A DNA stretch of 64,000 bases. Origin: Nitrospirillum sp034427435. GTDB lineage: Bacteria; Pseudomonadota; Alphaproteobacteria; Azospirillales; Azospirillaceae. Under the pieces are notes generated by a model. That model did no database searches. It was given only the letters and a program-made list of their open reading frames with translations, and was not told the origin of the DNA. Shown one piece after another: positions 25,786 to 33,286 of the stretch. The position numbers were made by a program, and so were the translations under genes. How positions within the stretch are numbered: the first letter of the stretch is position 1; the number at the start of each line of letters is the position of its first letter. Location of the stretch: the NCBI RefSeq assembly GCF_034427435.1, contig NZ_JAXQNP010000002.1:558001-622000 (forward strand). Direction: 5' to 3'.

Positions 25786-26573
25786 GACAGGGCGCCGCCA
25801 CCCATGATGGCCAGCGCCTCGGCATGGGCCCGGGCGTCGCCGGAGGCCACCACCTCGCCCACCGCACCCAGCACCAGGTCGCGGCCCTGCCAGTCGGTCA
25901 TGCGGCCGCCGGCCCCCTCGACCACCGGCACCAGGGCGGCCCAATCCCAGGGCGCCAGGTCGCGCTCCACCGAAATGTCCAGCCAGCCGTTGGCCACCTG
26001 GGCATAGCCGTAGCAGTCGCTGCCATAGACGACGTAGCGCGAGGCCGCCTTGAGGCTGGCAAACCGCTCCGCCTCCTCGCCCTTGAACATATCGGGGCTG
26101 GTGGTGGTCACCGTCGCCTCCGCCAAGGTGGGGCAGGCGCGGGTGCGCACAGGCGTGCCGTTGAAGCGGGTGGGGTGGCCCACGCCGCCGATCCAGCGTT
26201 CGCCCAGGATGGGCTGGTCGATGACGCCCAGCACCGGGCGGCCATGGCGCAGCAGGCCGATCAGGGTGCCGAAGATGGGCCGGCCGGTCATGAAGCTCTT
26301 GGTGCCGTCGATGGGGTCCAGCACCCAGACATACTCGCGGTCCAGGCCATGGGTCCCCAACTCCTCCCCCAGGATGCCATCGTCAGGGCGCTCGGCGGCC
26401 AGGATGGCGCGCAGGGCCTCCTCCGCCTGGCGGTCGGCGATGGTGACCGGCGTCAGGTTGGACTTGGCGTCGATCTCCACGTCCGCACGGAAATAGCGGC
26501 GGATGACGGCACCCGCCGACTCGGCCATGCGGTGGGCCAGGGCGATGAGGTCGTCGGGCACGGGCGTGGTCAT
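25782..26573 (-). CDS. hisN: Histidinol-phosphatase, inositol monophosphatase family
   Basis: A 263-residue Mg-dependent phosphatase. Family motifs: the GEE motif (LGEELGTHG), the metal site WVLDPIDGTKSF, and C-terminal APWDWAALVPVVEGAGG. The phrasing (DREYVWVLDPIDGTKSFMTG) matches the HisN branch, which performs the penultimate step of histidine synthesis, rather than SuhB or CysQ. The frame is open much further upstream, but the ATG at 26573 (MTTPVPDDLIALAHRMAE) gives the family start. The exact substrate is inferred. Confidence 0.87.
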   Translation of the reverse strand: MTTPVPDDLIALAHRMAESAGAVIRRYFRADVEIDAKSNLTPVTIADRQAEEALRAILAAERPDDGILGEELGTHGLDREYVWVLDPIDGTKSFMTGRPIFGTLIGLLRHGRPVLGVIDQPILGERWIGGVGHPTRFNGTPVRTRACPTLAEATVTTTSPDMFKGEEAERFASLKAASRYVVYGSDCYGYAQVANGWLDISVERDLAPWDWAALVPVVEGAGGRMTDWQGRDLVLGAVGEVVASGDARAHAEALAIMGGGALS

Positions 26574-26652
26574 GGGGGGCTTCCTAAACGATGGATAGGC
26601 GTAGGAGCCGCGAAAGCGGCCCATCCTTATATCGGACCCCGTTCTTATACCG

Positions 26653-26674
26653 GAATTGACGCCGAATTGACGCC
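26653..26674. repeat. 11-bp tandem duplication upstream of the hisN-like gene
   Basis: GAATTGACGCC occurs twice without spacing between the hisN-like gene and the divergent toxin-antitoxin pair. It may be a chance slippage product or part of the shared control region. Confidence 0.5.
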
Positions 26675-26729
26675 TCCTTGCAGGGGAGGCCAAAGGGGCA
26701 TTGGCGATGCCACCGCCGTTGGCCTTGAA

Positions 26730-26749
26730 GTAATGCCTTTTTGCATTAC
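26730..26749. promoter_or_regulatory. Inverted repeat, candidate operator of the AbrB/PIN pair
   Basis: GTAATGC and GCATTAC are perfect seven-base arms with a six-base spacer, ending 22 bases before the antitoxin start. AbrB-type antitoxins commonly bind such palindromes to repress their own operon, so this is the natural operator candidate. The assignment is by position and symmetry. Confidence 0.55.
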
Positions 26750-26771
26750 ATTGACACCATCGGAGGGCGGC

Positions 26772-27041
26772 ATGATGACGACACTCACTGTGACAACCCG
26801 CGGTCAGGTCACGTTCAGGAGGGAAATCCTGAAGCACCTCGGTATCAAGCCAGGGGACAAAATCACGCTGGAACTCCTGCCGGACGGCCGGGCGGAACTC
26901 AGGGCCGAACAGCCGAAAGGCACATGGGGGGCGCTGCGGGGCATGCTGAAAGACAAAGGCAACGGAGCCCGGCTTTCCATCGATGCGCTAAACGACGCCA
27001 TCGCCGAGGCCGGTGCCGCTGCTGGGCTGGGCCAGGAATGA
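26772..27041 (+). CDS. AbrB/MazE-type (SpoVT-AbrB) antitoxin
   Basis: An 89-residue protein with an N-terminal swapped-hairpin domain (MTTLTVTTRGQVTFRREILK, then LGIKPGDKITLELLPDGRAE). This is the DNA-binding fold of VapB antitoxins. The C-terminal half (about 50-89) is the likely toxin-binding tail. GGAGGG lies just before two adjacent ATGs (26772, 26775). The stop overlaps the PIN gene start (ATGA), the standard arrangement of a toxin-antitoxin operon. A palindrome upstream is probably its operator. Confidence 0.85.
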   Translation: MMTTLTVTTRGQVTFRREILKHLGIKPGDKITLELLPDGRAELRAEQPKGTWGALRGMLKDKGNGARLSIDALNDAIAEAGAAAGLGQE

Positions 27042-27436
27042 GGATCACCGCCGACACGAACGTGCTGGTGCGGCTGATCATGGCTGATGACGAGACACAG
27101 AACGCCCTGGCCACCGCGGCCGTGGAAAACGCCAGCCTTGTGGCCGTCAGCATCCACGCGCTGTGTGAACTGGTATGGGTGCTGGACCGCCATTACGGTG
27201 TGGCGCGCACCGACATCGCGACAGCGATCCGTGCGCTCATCGACACCAGCAATGTCGTGGTCAATCGTCCCGGCGCCGAGGCCGGGCTGGCCATGCTGGA
27301 CGCGGGCGGTGATTTCGCCGATGGCGTCGTCGCCTATGAAGGACAGTGGTTGGGCGGCGAGCGCTTCGTCTCGTTCGACAGAAAGGCGGTGAACCGCCTT
27401 TTGGCCCGAGGGCAATCGGCCCAGCTATTACAGTAA
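27038..27436 (+). CDS. PIN-domain (VapC-like) toxin
   Basis: A 132-residue putative ribonuclease. PIN acidic residues: Asp6 in ITADTNVLVRL, the glutamate in ALCELVWVL, the aspartates in GDFADGVVAYEG, and FVSFDRKAV near the end. Family members cut tRNA or rRNA when not bound by antitoxin. The ATG overlaps the antitoxin stop by four bases, implying coupled translation. Length and motif order are normal, so it looks functional. Confidence 0.85.
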   Translation: MRITADTNVLVRLIMADDETQNALATAAVENASLVAVSIHALCELVWVLDRHYGVARTDIATAIRALIDTSNVVVNRPGAEAGLAMLDAGGDFADGVVAYEGQWLGGERFVSFDRKAVNRLLARGQSAQLLQ

Positions 27437-27506
27437 GCCGGGCCGTTCCCAATCTCTTTTTATGATGATTCGCCGCCCAGAAGAGCCTGGACGGCGAACC
27501 CGGACA

Positions 27507-28049
27507 TCACGGCAGCGGCGCCGGGCTGTCGGCCTGGCTGCGCAGATAGGCGATCACGTCGGCGCGGTCCTTAACGGACTTGAAGCCGGCGAAGGTCATC
27601 TTGGTGCCGGGGGCATAGGTCTTGGGGCTGGCGAGGAACTCGTTCAGCTTTTCGTAATCCCAGGTGCCGCCCAGCTTCTTGATGGCGTCGGAGTAGGCGA
27701 AGCCCTCCATATGCCCCTGCTTGTTGCCGATGATGCCCCACAGGTTGGGGCCCACCTTGGCCGGACCGCCCTTGTCGAAGGTGTGGCAGGCCTGGCAGAC
27801 CTTGGTCAGCTTGGCGCCGTTCTCGGCGCTGGCGCTGGCCAGCAGCGGGCTGACCGGGTCCGGCTTGGCCGGTGCCGCGGGCTCGCCACCGCCGGCGGCC
27901 GGCGCCGCCTCCGCCCCTTCGATCTTGTAGACGTTCTCGGTCAACATCGTCGGGTGCACGGCCTTCTTGGCGATGAACCCCGCCAGCAGGGCGATCAGCG
28001 CGCCCAGCAGAATGGCCATGGAAATCTTGTTGAAGAAGCTACCCGCCAT
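27507..28049 (-). CDS. Membrane-anchored class I cytochrome c
   Basis: A 180-residue protein with an uncleaved N-terminal membrane anchor (about 8-27, AILLGALIALLAGFIAKKA), an alanine/proline/glycine-rich linker (about 45-70) and a cytochrome c domain. Haem attachment is Cys85-Gln-Ala-Cys-His89, and the axial methionine is Met151 in PGTKMTFAGF. The sequence resembles the mitochondrial-like CycM class, which carries electrons between complex III and terminal oxidases at the periplasmic face. It is divergent from kdsB, and no oxidase genes are nearby. Confidence 0.9.
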   Translation of the reverse strand: MAGSFFNKISMAILLGALIALLAGFIAKKAVHPTMLTENVYKIEGAEAAPAAGGGEPAAPAKPDPVSPLLASASAENGAKLTKVCQACHTFDKGGPAKVGPNLWGIIGNKQGHMEGFAYSDAIKKLGGTWDYEKLNEFLASPKTYAPGTKMTFAGFKSVKDRADVIAYLRSQADSPAPLP

Positions 28050-28267
28050 CAGATCAAGCCCTCATGTACCACGCTGCATGCGGTTCGCGTGCTGGTTATG
28101 ATTCCTGCGCGTTCAAATTAACGCCAGGTGGTGACGCTTGTCGATGCCCGGGGCCGTTATGGTCCGGCCATCGTTCTCCCAATTCCGGGCGACGATAAGC
28201 GGCCTGTTCAACCAGGGCAAGATAGTTCGGCGCCCCGCTTGTAAACCGGCTTGACCGAGGGTGGTAA

Positions 28268-29122
28268 ATGTCGCACGCCTGCCCCGGCCATGAGGCAAAT
28301 CAATTCGTAGGCGACACCCCCATGTCTTCCCGCCCCGCCAGCACCCCGTCCACTGGCAGCCCGCCCCCTGGCGCCCCGACCGCCCCCATCGTCATCATCC
28401 CGGCGCGCCTGGCCTCCACCCGCCTGCCCAACAAGCCGCTGGCCGATATCGGTGGGGCGCCCATGATCGTGCAGGTGTGGCGCCGCGCGGCGGAGGCCGA
28501 CATCGGCCCCGTCCTGGTGGCCGCGGCGGAAAAGGAAATCGTGGAAGCGGTGCGCGACGCCGGGGGCCAGGCGGTGCTGACCGATCCCAACCACCCCTCG
28601 GGCTCCGACCGTATCTATGAGGCGCTGCGCCAGGTGGACCCGGACGGGCGCCACGACGCCGTGGTCAATGTCCAGGGCGACCTGCCGACGGTGGAGCCCG
28701 CGACGGTGCGCGCCGCCTTCGGCCCGCTGGCCAACCCGGCCGTGGACATCGCCACGCTGGCCGTGGAGATCACGGTGGAGGAGGAACGGCACAATCCCAA
28801 CGTGGTCAAGGCGGTGATCGAGCTGGCGCCGGGCGCCCGGGTGGGCCGGGCCCTGTACTTCACCCGCACCACGACGCCCTGGGGCGCCGGCCCGCACCAT
28901 CACCACATCGGGCTTTACGCCTATCGCCGCGAGGCCCTGGCCCGCTTCGTCGCCCTGCCGCCCGCCGCGCTGGAGCAGCGCGAGAAGCTGGAGCAGCTCC
29001 GCGCGCTGGCCAACGGCATGCGCATCGACGTGGCGGTGGTGGACGCCGTCCCCCTGGGCGTGGACACGCCGGAGGACCTGGAGCGCGCCCGCGCCCTCAT
29101 CGGCCGCATAGGCGCCCCCTAA
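28268..29122 (+). CDS. kdsB: 3-deoxy-manno-octulosonate cytidylyltransferase
   Basis: Activates KDO as CMP-KDO for lipopolysaccharide core synthesis. Conserved motifs: IVIIPARLASTRLPNKPL (CTP-binding loop), HPSGSDRIYEAL, VVNVQGDLP (metal-binding; most relatives have NVQGDEP), HHHIGLYAYRREAL, and LEQLRALANGMRI. The catalytic core starts about 40 residues in. The proline/serine-rich leader is unusual. GAGGG stands six bases before the ATG at 28268, but the ATG at 28322 gives a shorter leader and may be the real start. Confidence 0.93.
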   Translation: MSHACPGHEANQFVGDTPMSSRPASTPSTGSPPPGAPTAPIVIIPARLASTRLPNKPLADIGGAPMIVQVWRRAAEADIGPVLVAAAEKEIVEAVRDAGGQAVLTDPNHPSGSDRIYEALRQVDPDGRHDAVVNVQGDLPTVEPATVRAAFGPLANPAVDIATLAVEITVEEERHNPNVVKAVIELAPGARVGRALYFTRTTTPWGAGPHHHHIGLYAYRREALARFVALPPAALEQREKLEQLRALANGMRIDVAVVDAVPLGVDTPEDLERARALIGRIGAP

Positions 29123-29125
29123 AAC

Positions 29126-29208
29126 CAACGGCATGAGATTCCGCCCCCTGCCGTTGTAGGCTGCATCCCTGGTTACAAAGCCGGGGATCGCCGGCGCCCG
29201 AGGGTGCC
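29126..29208 (+). repeat. Structured intergenic repeat, copy F (diverged)
   Basis: Begins three bases after the kdsB stop with the hairpin CAACGGCATGAG...CTGCCGTTG (29126-29156), then TAGG, a diverged middle, AAAGCCGGGG, GCCGGCGCCCGAGGG. The leading hairpin and TAGG match the copy at 61.6 kb closely; the middle stems are shortened. Confidence 0.65.
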
Positions 29209-29228
29209 GGGACAGGAAAGGGAAAGTG

Positions 29229-30113
29229 ATGCCGAACAGTGTGCAGGGCCCTGAGAACACCATCGCCTACCAGGGGGCGCCGGGCGCCAATTCCGACATG
29301 GCGTGCCGCCAGGTGTTCCCCGACATGGTCCCCCTGCCCTGCCATTCCTTCGAGGACGCCTTCGCCGCCGTGACGGAGGGCCGCGCCCGCCTGGCCATGA
29401 TCCCCATCGAGAACTCGGTGGCGGGCCGCGTCGCCGACATGCACCACCTGTTGCCCCAGGGCGGCCTGCACATCATCGGGGAGCATTTCCAGCGCGTGGT
29501 CCATTGCCTGGTGGCGCCCAAGGGGGCGACCCTCGCCGGCCTGAAACAGGTGCACTCCCATATCCAGGCGCTGTCGCAGTGCCGGGGTTATCTGCGCGGC
29601 CACGGCCTGGCGCCCATCACCCACGCCGACACGGCGGGCGCCGCCGCCGACGTGGCCAAGTGGGGCGACCTGACCCAGGGCGCCATCGCCTCGGAACTGG
29701 CGGCCCAGATTTACGGGCTGGAGGTGCTGGCGCGCGGCATCGAGGATGCGGAGCACAACACCACCCGCTTCCTGATCCTGTCGCGGGAGCCCAAGCCGGC
29801 GCCGCGCGGCCAAGGCCCCGTCATCACCAGCTTCGTCTTCCGCGTGCGCAGCGTGCCGGCCGCCCTGTACAAGGCCATGGGCGGCTTCGCCACCAACGGC
29901 ATCAATATGACCAAGCTGGAAAGCTACATGGTGGGCGGCCGCTTCACCTCCACCCAGTTCTACGCCGACGTGGAGGGCCATCCCGAGGACCGGCCCCTGC
30001 GCCTGGCGCTGGAGGAGTTGGACTTCTTCGCCCGCGAACTGAAGATCCTGGGCGTCTACCCCGCCCACCCCTTCCGGTCGGAAAGCAGCCAGCGCGACGA
30101 CGGGCAGGATTGA
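29229..30113 (+). CDS. pheA: Prephenate dehydratase
   Basis: A 294-residue stand-alone prephenate dehydratase that makes phenylpyruvate for phenylalanine synthesis. The catalytic domain runs from IAYQGAPGANSDMA through MIPIENSVAGRV to the catalytic NTTRFLIL (TRF motif, about residue 178). It is followed by an ACT domain (about 195-275) with KLESYMVGGRFTSTQFYADV, the region that senses phenylalanine. There is no fused chorismate mutase. GTG at 29226 lies directly before the ATG at 29229; GGAAAG precedes both. Confidence 0.95.
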   Translation: MPNSVQGPENTIAYQGAPGANSDMACRQVFPDMVPLPCHSFEDAFAAVTEGRARLAMIPIENSVAGRVADMHHLLPQGGLHIIGEHFQRVVHCLVAPKGATLAGLKQVHSHIQALSQCRGYLRGHGLAPITHADTAGAAADVAKWGDLTQGAIASELAAQIYGLEVLARGIEDAEHNTTRFLILSREPKPAPRGQGPVITSFVFRVRSVPAALYKAMGGFATNGINMTKLESYMVGGRFTSTQFYADVEGHPEDRPLRLALEELDFFARELKILGVYPAHPFRSESSQRDDGQD

Positions 30114-30150
30114 TCGTCGCGACCGCGGCCCCCAAACCAGGATAGATGCC

Positions 30151-31083
30151 ATGGCCTTGCTGTTCGTCTCCGCCCATGATCACGCCGGCGATTGGGTGAC
30201 GGAACTCAAAGCCCAGTTACCGGATATCGAGGTGCGCGTGTGGCCGGAGGGCATGGGCGATCCGGCGGAGATCGACACCGCCCTGGTGTGGAAACCGCCG
30301 GCGGGCCTGCTGGCCACCCTGCCCAACCTGAAGGTCATCTTCTCGCTGGGCGCCGGGGTCGACGCCCTGCTGGCCGACCCCACCCTGCCCGACCTGCCGC
30401 TGGTGCGCATGGTCGAGCCTGGCCTGACCGAGGGCATGACGGAATATGTCTGCCTGCACGTCCTGCGCTGGCACCGCGACGCCCCCCTGTTCGAGGCGCA
30501 GCAGCGGGCGGTGGAGTGGAAGCAGCTGACCCACCAGCATCTGGCGCGGGAACGGCGGGTGGGCATCCTGGGGCTGGGCGCCCTGGGCAGCGACGCGGCG
30601 CAGGCCCTGAAGGCCCTGCGCTTCGACGTGGCGGGGTGGAGCCGGTCCCCCAAGAGCCTGGACGGCATCGCCACGTATCATGGGGCGGAGGGGCTGGCGC
30701 CCTTCCTGGCGCGCACCGACATCCTGGTCTGCCTGCTGCCCCTGACGCCGGACACCGAGAACATCCTGGACGCGGGCCTGTTCGCCCAGCTGCCCCGGGG
30801 GGCCGTGGTCATCAATGCGGCCCGGGGGCGCCATCTGGTGGAGGAGGATCTGCTGGCGGCGCTGGACAGCGGCCATCTGGCCGGCGCCACCCTGGACGTG
30901 TTCCGCACCGAGCCGCTGCCGACCGACCATCCCTTCTGGACCCACCCCAAGGTGACCGTCACCCCCCATGTCGCCGCCATCACCCAGGCGCGCACGGCGG
31001 TGGAACAGGTGGTGGGCGGCCTGAAGCGACTGGCCGCCGGGCAACCGCTGACCAACCTGGTGGATCGCCAGCGGGAATACTGA
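30151..31083 (+). CDS. ghrA: Glyoxylate/hydroxypyruvate reductase A
   Basis: A 310-residue D-2-hydroxyacid dehydrogenase. The NAD(P)-binding loop is GILGLGALGSDAAQAL (about 136-150). The catalytic triad residues are in INAARGRHLV (Arg), FRTEPLPTDHPFW (Glu) and VTPHVAAITQA (His). The N-terminal domain includes FSLGAGVDALL and EPGLTEGMTEYV, typical of the GhrA branch. It reduces glyoxylate or hydroxypyruvate in the cytoplasm. It follows pheA after 37 bases, so the two may be co-transcribed. Confidence 0.9.
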   Translation: MALLFVSAHDHAGDWVTELKAQLPDIEVRVWPEGMGDPAEIDTALVWKPPAGLLATLPNLKVIFSLGAGVDALLADPTLPDLPLVRMVEPGLTEGMTEYVCLHVLRWHRDAPLFEAQQRAVEWKQLTHQHLARERRVGILGLGALGSDAAQALKALRFDVAGWSRSPKSLDGIATYHGAEGLAPFLARTDILVCLLPLTPDTENILDAGLFAQLPRGAVVINAARGRHLVEEDLLAALDSGHLAGATLDVFRTEPLPTDHPFWTHPKVTVTPHVAAITQARTAVEQVVGGLKRLAAGQPLTNLVDRQREY

Positions 31084-31090
31084 GGCGCGG

Positions 31091-31215
31091 TAGGCCGCAA
31101 CTGCGGCCGCCGGACCTTTGCGGGGAACGTCAGTGAACTGCAAAGGGAGGAAGCCCAGCCAGCGGATGCGGGCGCCCGGCGATTGAGGGCGGCATTTGAA
31201 CGGTCACGATCAAAT
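31091..31215 (+). repeat. Structured intergenic repeat, copy C
   Basis: Starts eight bases after the ghrA stop, in sense with it. It has TAGG, stem GGCCGC/GCGGCC, linker CGCCGGA, stem CCTTTGC/GCAAAGG enclosing GGGGAACGTCAGTGAACT, linker GAGGAAGCCCA, stem GCC-GC/GC-GGC with GGAT between, and tail GCCCGGCGATTGAGGG. A separate hairpin GGCATTTGA/TCAAATGCC follows (31191-31218), next to the 3' end of the convergent fixK-like gene. Confidence 0.85.
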
Positions 31216-31225
31216 GCCCTTGATA

Positions 31226-31968
31226 TTACTGAACCAGGCCCGACCGGCCGCAGCCCTCCGACAGGTCGATCAGCGCCTCGACATCCACCAGTTCCACCAT
31301 CTGGTCGGGCAACAGCCGGATGAGACGGGTGGTCTTCAGCTTGGTGAAGGCGCGCGACACGGTTTCCATGGTCAGGCCCAGGAAATCCGCGATGTCGGTG
31401 CGGGTCATGGGCAGGGGGATGCGGCAGTGGTCCTGAGGCTCGGGCGTCACGCGGCGGGCCTGGCGCAACAGGAAGCTGGCCAGCCGCTCTGGCGCGGTCT
31501 TGCGGCCCAGCAGCAGCATCTGTTCCTGCGCCACCTGCAATTCGGTGGCGGTGGCCGCCAGCAGGCGCAGGCGCAATTCGGGATCCCGTTCCAGCAGCGT
31601 ATCGAACTGCGTGCGGGACAGGCGGCGCAGGGTCACGGGGGTCACGGCTTCGGCGGAATAGAGGTAGGTGCCCCCCAAGGCCAGCCCCAGCATGTCGCCG
31701 GGCTGGAGGAAGCCGACGATCTGCCGCCGGCCATCGGCCATCATGCGCAGGATACGGACCATGCCCGAGGTGACGATGCGCACGCTGCTGGCCGGATCGC
31801 CCTCCGAGAAGATCACCTGGTCCCGGCTGTAGGCGGAGGCCTCATCCCCCAGGGGGCGAAGGGGCTGGCCGTCGCGGCGCGGCCGGCGGAAGGGGCGGGG
31901 ATGGCACCGAAGACGGCGGGGCTGGGGTGACGGGCGGTGGTCGGGGCGGTGGCGAGCGATGGCGTCAT
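31226..31968 (-). CDS. fixK: Crp/Fnr family regulator, FixK-like, probable frameshift near the N-terminus
   Basis: A transcription factor with a cyclic-nucleotide-binding-like domain (from YSRDQVIFSEGDPASSV to about residue 140) and a C-terminal helix-turn-helix. The recognition helix region FLGLTMETVSRAFTKLK closely matches FNR/FixK proteins that bind TTGAT-N4-ATCAA. It lacks the N-terminal cysteines of Fnr, as expected for FixK. As printed, the frame begins only with an arginine/proline-rich stretch. The ATG at 31968 with GGGAG upstream opens a sensible leader (MTPSLATAPTTARHPSPAVF) that reaches the main frame if one base is added at the C5/G5 tract 31846-31856. That gives about 247 residues. 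It lies downstream of fixLJ and is probably activated by FixJ. Confidence 0.82.
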
Positions 31969-32067
31969 CTGGGGGGCTCCCGTTGTGTCGGGCCCGAAAG
32001 CCCGTCGTCATTCCGTTGAGAGGACGTTAGCGCCCGCGGGCCCGCCTGATGAGTTCGGTCTTCTACC

Positions 32068-32117
32068 TACGTAAAACCCCTTATGCCCTTGAAACCCCTT
32101 ACGCCAAATCCCTTACG
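32068..32117 (-). promoter_or_regulatory. Direct repeats upstream of the fixK-like gene, candidate FixJ sites
   Basis: On the minus strand three near-identical units (CGTAAGGGATTT, CGTAAGGGGTTT, CATAAGGGGTTT) lie at 32106-32117, 32092-32103 and 32074-32085, followed by TACGTA. They resemble the FixJ-binding element GTAAGTAGTTTCCC known upstream of fixK genes in rhizobia. They lie 100-150 bases before the corrected start at 31968. Confidence 0.5.
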
Positions 32118-32135
32118 GCCGCTGACGGGACGCCG

Positions 32136-32510
32136 TCAGGCGGCGGCCAGCAGCCGCCGCAACTCGTCCACCAGCCGGCCGGTATCGACGGGCTTGTCCA
32201 GGAAACCGACCACCCCGGCCCGGGTCGCCCGCTCCCGCGCCTCCGGTTCCATGTTCGCGGACATCATCAGGACGGGCAGGTCGCGCAGCAGGGCGCGGTG
32301 ACCCTCCACGAATTCGACGCCCGTCATGCCCGGCATCTGCTGGTCGAGCAGCAGGCATCCCCGCCCACCATCGAAATCGGTGGCGAAGTCCTGGCAGGAG
32401 GCGTGGAGGTCGACCTCGAAGCCATACAGCCGGAGCAAGAACTTAAGGGAATCGCGGACGGACTCGTCGTCATCGACGACATGGATCCGTCCCGCCGCGA
32501 TCTCGGCCAC
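32136..32510 (-). CDS. Single-domain response regulator (receiver)
   Basis: A 124-residue receiver domain with no output domain. Acidic pocket VVDDDES (residues 11-17), phospho-acceptor Asp56 (LLLDQQMPG), Ser/Thr position in LMMSANME, and the lysine in FLDKPVD. The start is GTG at 32510, giving MAEIAAGRIHVVDDDE, with GAGGAG seven bases upstream; the frame is open further but has no better start. It lies between fixJ and the fixK-like gene on the same strand. A FixK/Fnr-type box is about 120 bases upstream. It could act as a phosphate sink or competitor for FixL, which is inference. Confidence 0.85.
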   Translation of the reverse strand: MAEIAAGRIHVVDDDESVRDSLKFLLRLYGFEVDLHASCQDFATDFDGGRGCLLLDQQMPGMTGVEFVEGHRALLRDLPVLMMSANMEPEARERATRAGVVGFLDKPVDTGRLVDELRRLLAAA

Positions 32511-32628
32511 ATCAAATCTCCTCGGGGGCGTTACACCGGCGTCGGTGGTGCCGGCCCCGTCGACCCTGGTGAATTTAAGGCCTGGCGCGTACAGGAGTAA
32601 TAAGGGTTTCCCCGTATTCCGGCCGTGT

Positions 32629-32642
32629 TTGACGCGGATCAA
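32629..32642. promoter_or_regulatory. FNR/FixK-type anaerobox
   Basis: TTGACGCGGATCAA, equal to TTGAT-N4-GTCAA on the minus strand, differs from the TTGAT-N4-ATCAA consensus at one position. It overlaps the fixJ stop codon and lies 119 bases before the receiver start, pointing to FixK-dependent control of that gene. Confidence 0.6.
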
Positions 32643-33286
32643 CCCGCGTTCGGGCGAATACCTGCCGTCAGCGCCAGGCGCACCAGATGGGACAGGCTGG
32701 TGGCGCGCATCTTCTCCATCACCCGGGCGCGGTGGATTTCCACGGTGCGCGGGCTGATGGACAGGTCGAAGGCGATGATCTTGTTGGGCTTGCCGTCAAC
32801 CAGGCCCTGCAGCACGTCCAGTTCCCGGGGCGTCAGCGCGCCGAGACAGGCCAGCACCTCCGGCGAGGGCGCCTCCGCCGGCGCCGTGGCTGAGGACGGC
32901 GGAGCGTCAACCGCGGCCCGGGGCCGCGACAGCGCCGACTGGATGGACGCCAGCAGCGTCTCCTCCTCGAACGGCTTCTCGATGAAGTCCACCGCCCCAG
33001 CCTTCATCGCGGCCACCGCCAGGGGCACGTCGCCATGGCCGGTCATGATGATGACCGGAAGGGTGGACCCGGCGGCGACCAGCCGTTCCTGGACCTCCAG
33101 GCCGGTCAGCCCGGGCATGCGCACGTCCACCACCAGGCAGTCGCAGCGCGCCGGGGCGTCGGAGTCGAGGAAGTCCAGGGGGGAGGGGAAGGCCGCGACC
33201 TGGTAGCCCGACGCCATCAGCAACAGCCGCAGCGAATCCCGCACGGCGGCATCGTCATCCAGCACGGCGATGACAGGGTCAGGCAT
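32639..33286 (-). CDS. fixJ: Two-component response regulator FixJ
   Basis: A 215-residue transcriptional activator. Receiver domain 1-120 with DDD at residues 10-12, phospho-acceptor Asp54 (LVVDVRMPGLTG), IIMTGHGDVPLAV and FIEKPFEE, all very close to FixJ. A linker (about 125-145) leads to a LuxR-type helix-turn-helix (LTPRELDVLQGLVDGKPNKI and ISPRTVEIHRARVMEKM). The start at 33286 overlaps the end of fixL by eight bases, so translation is coupled. FixJ turns on fixK and other microaerobic genes when phosphorylated by FixL. Confidence 0.93.
   Translation of the reverse strand: MPDPVIAVLDDDAAVRDSLRLLLMASGYQVAAFPSPLDFLDSDAPARCDCLVVDVRMPGLTGLEVQERLVAAGSTLPVIIMTGHGDVPLAVAAMKAGAVDFIEKPFEEETLLASIQSALSRPRAAVDAPPSSATAPAEAPSPEVLACLGALTPRELDVLQGLVDGKPNKIIAFDLSISPRTVEIHRARVMEKMRATSLSHLVRLALTAGIRPNAG

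Noticed and set aside
31191..31218. Fnr/FixK box near the 3' end of the fixK-like gene
   Set aside because: TTGA and TCAA are ten bases apart and form the stem of a hairpin; the spacing does not match a TTGAT-N4-ATCAA site.
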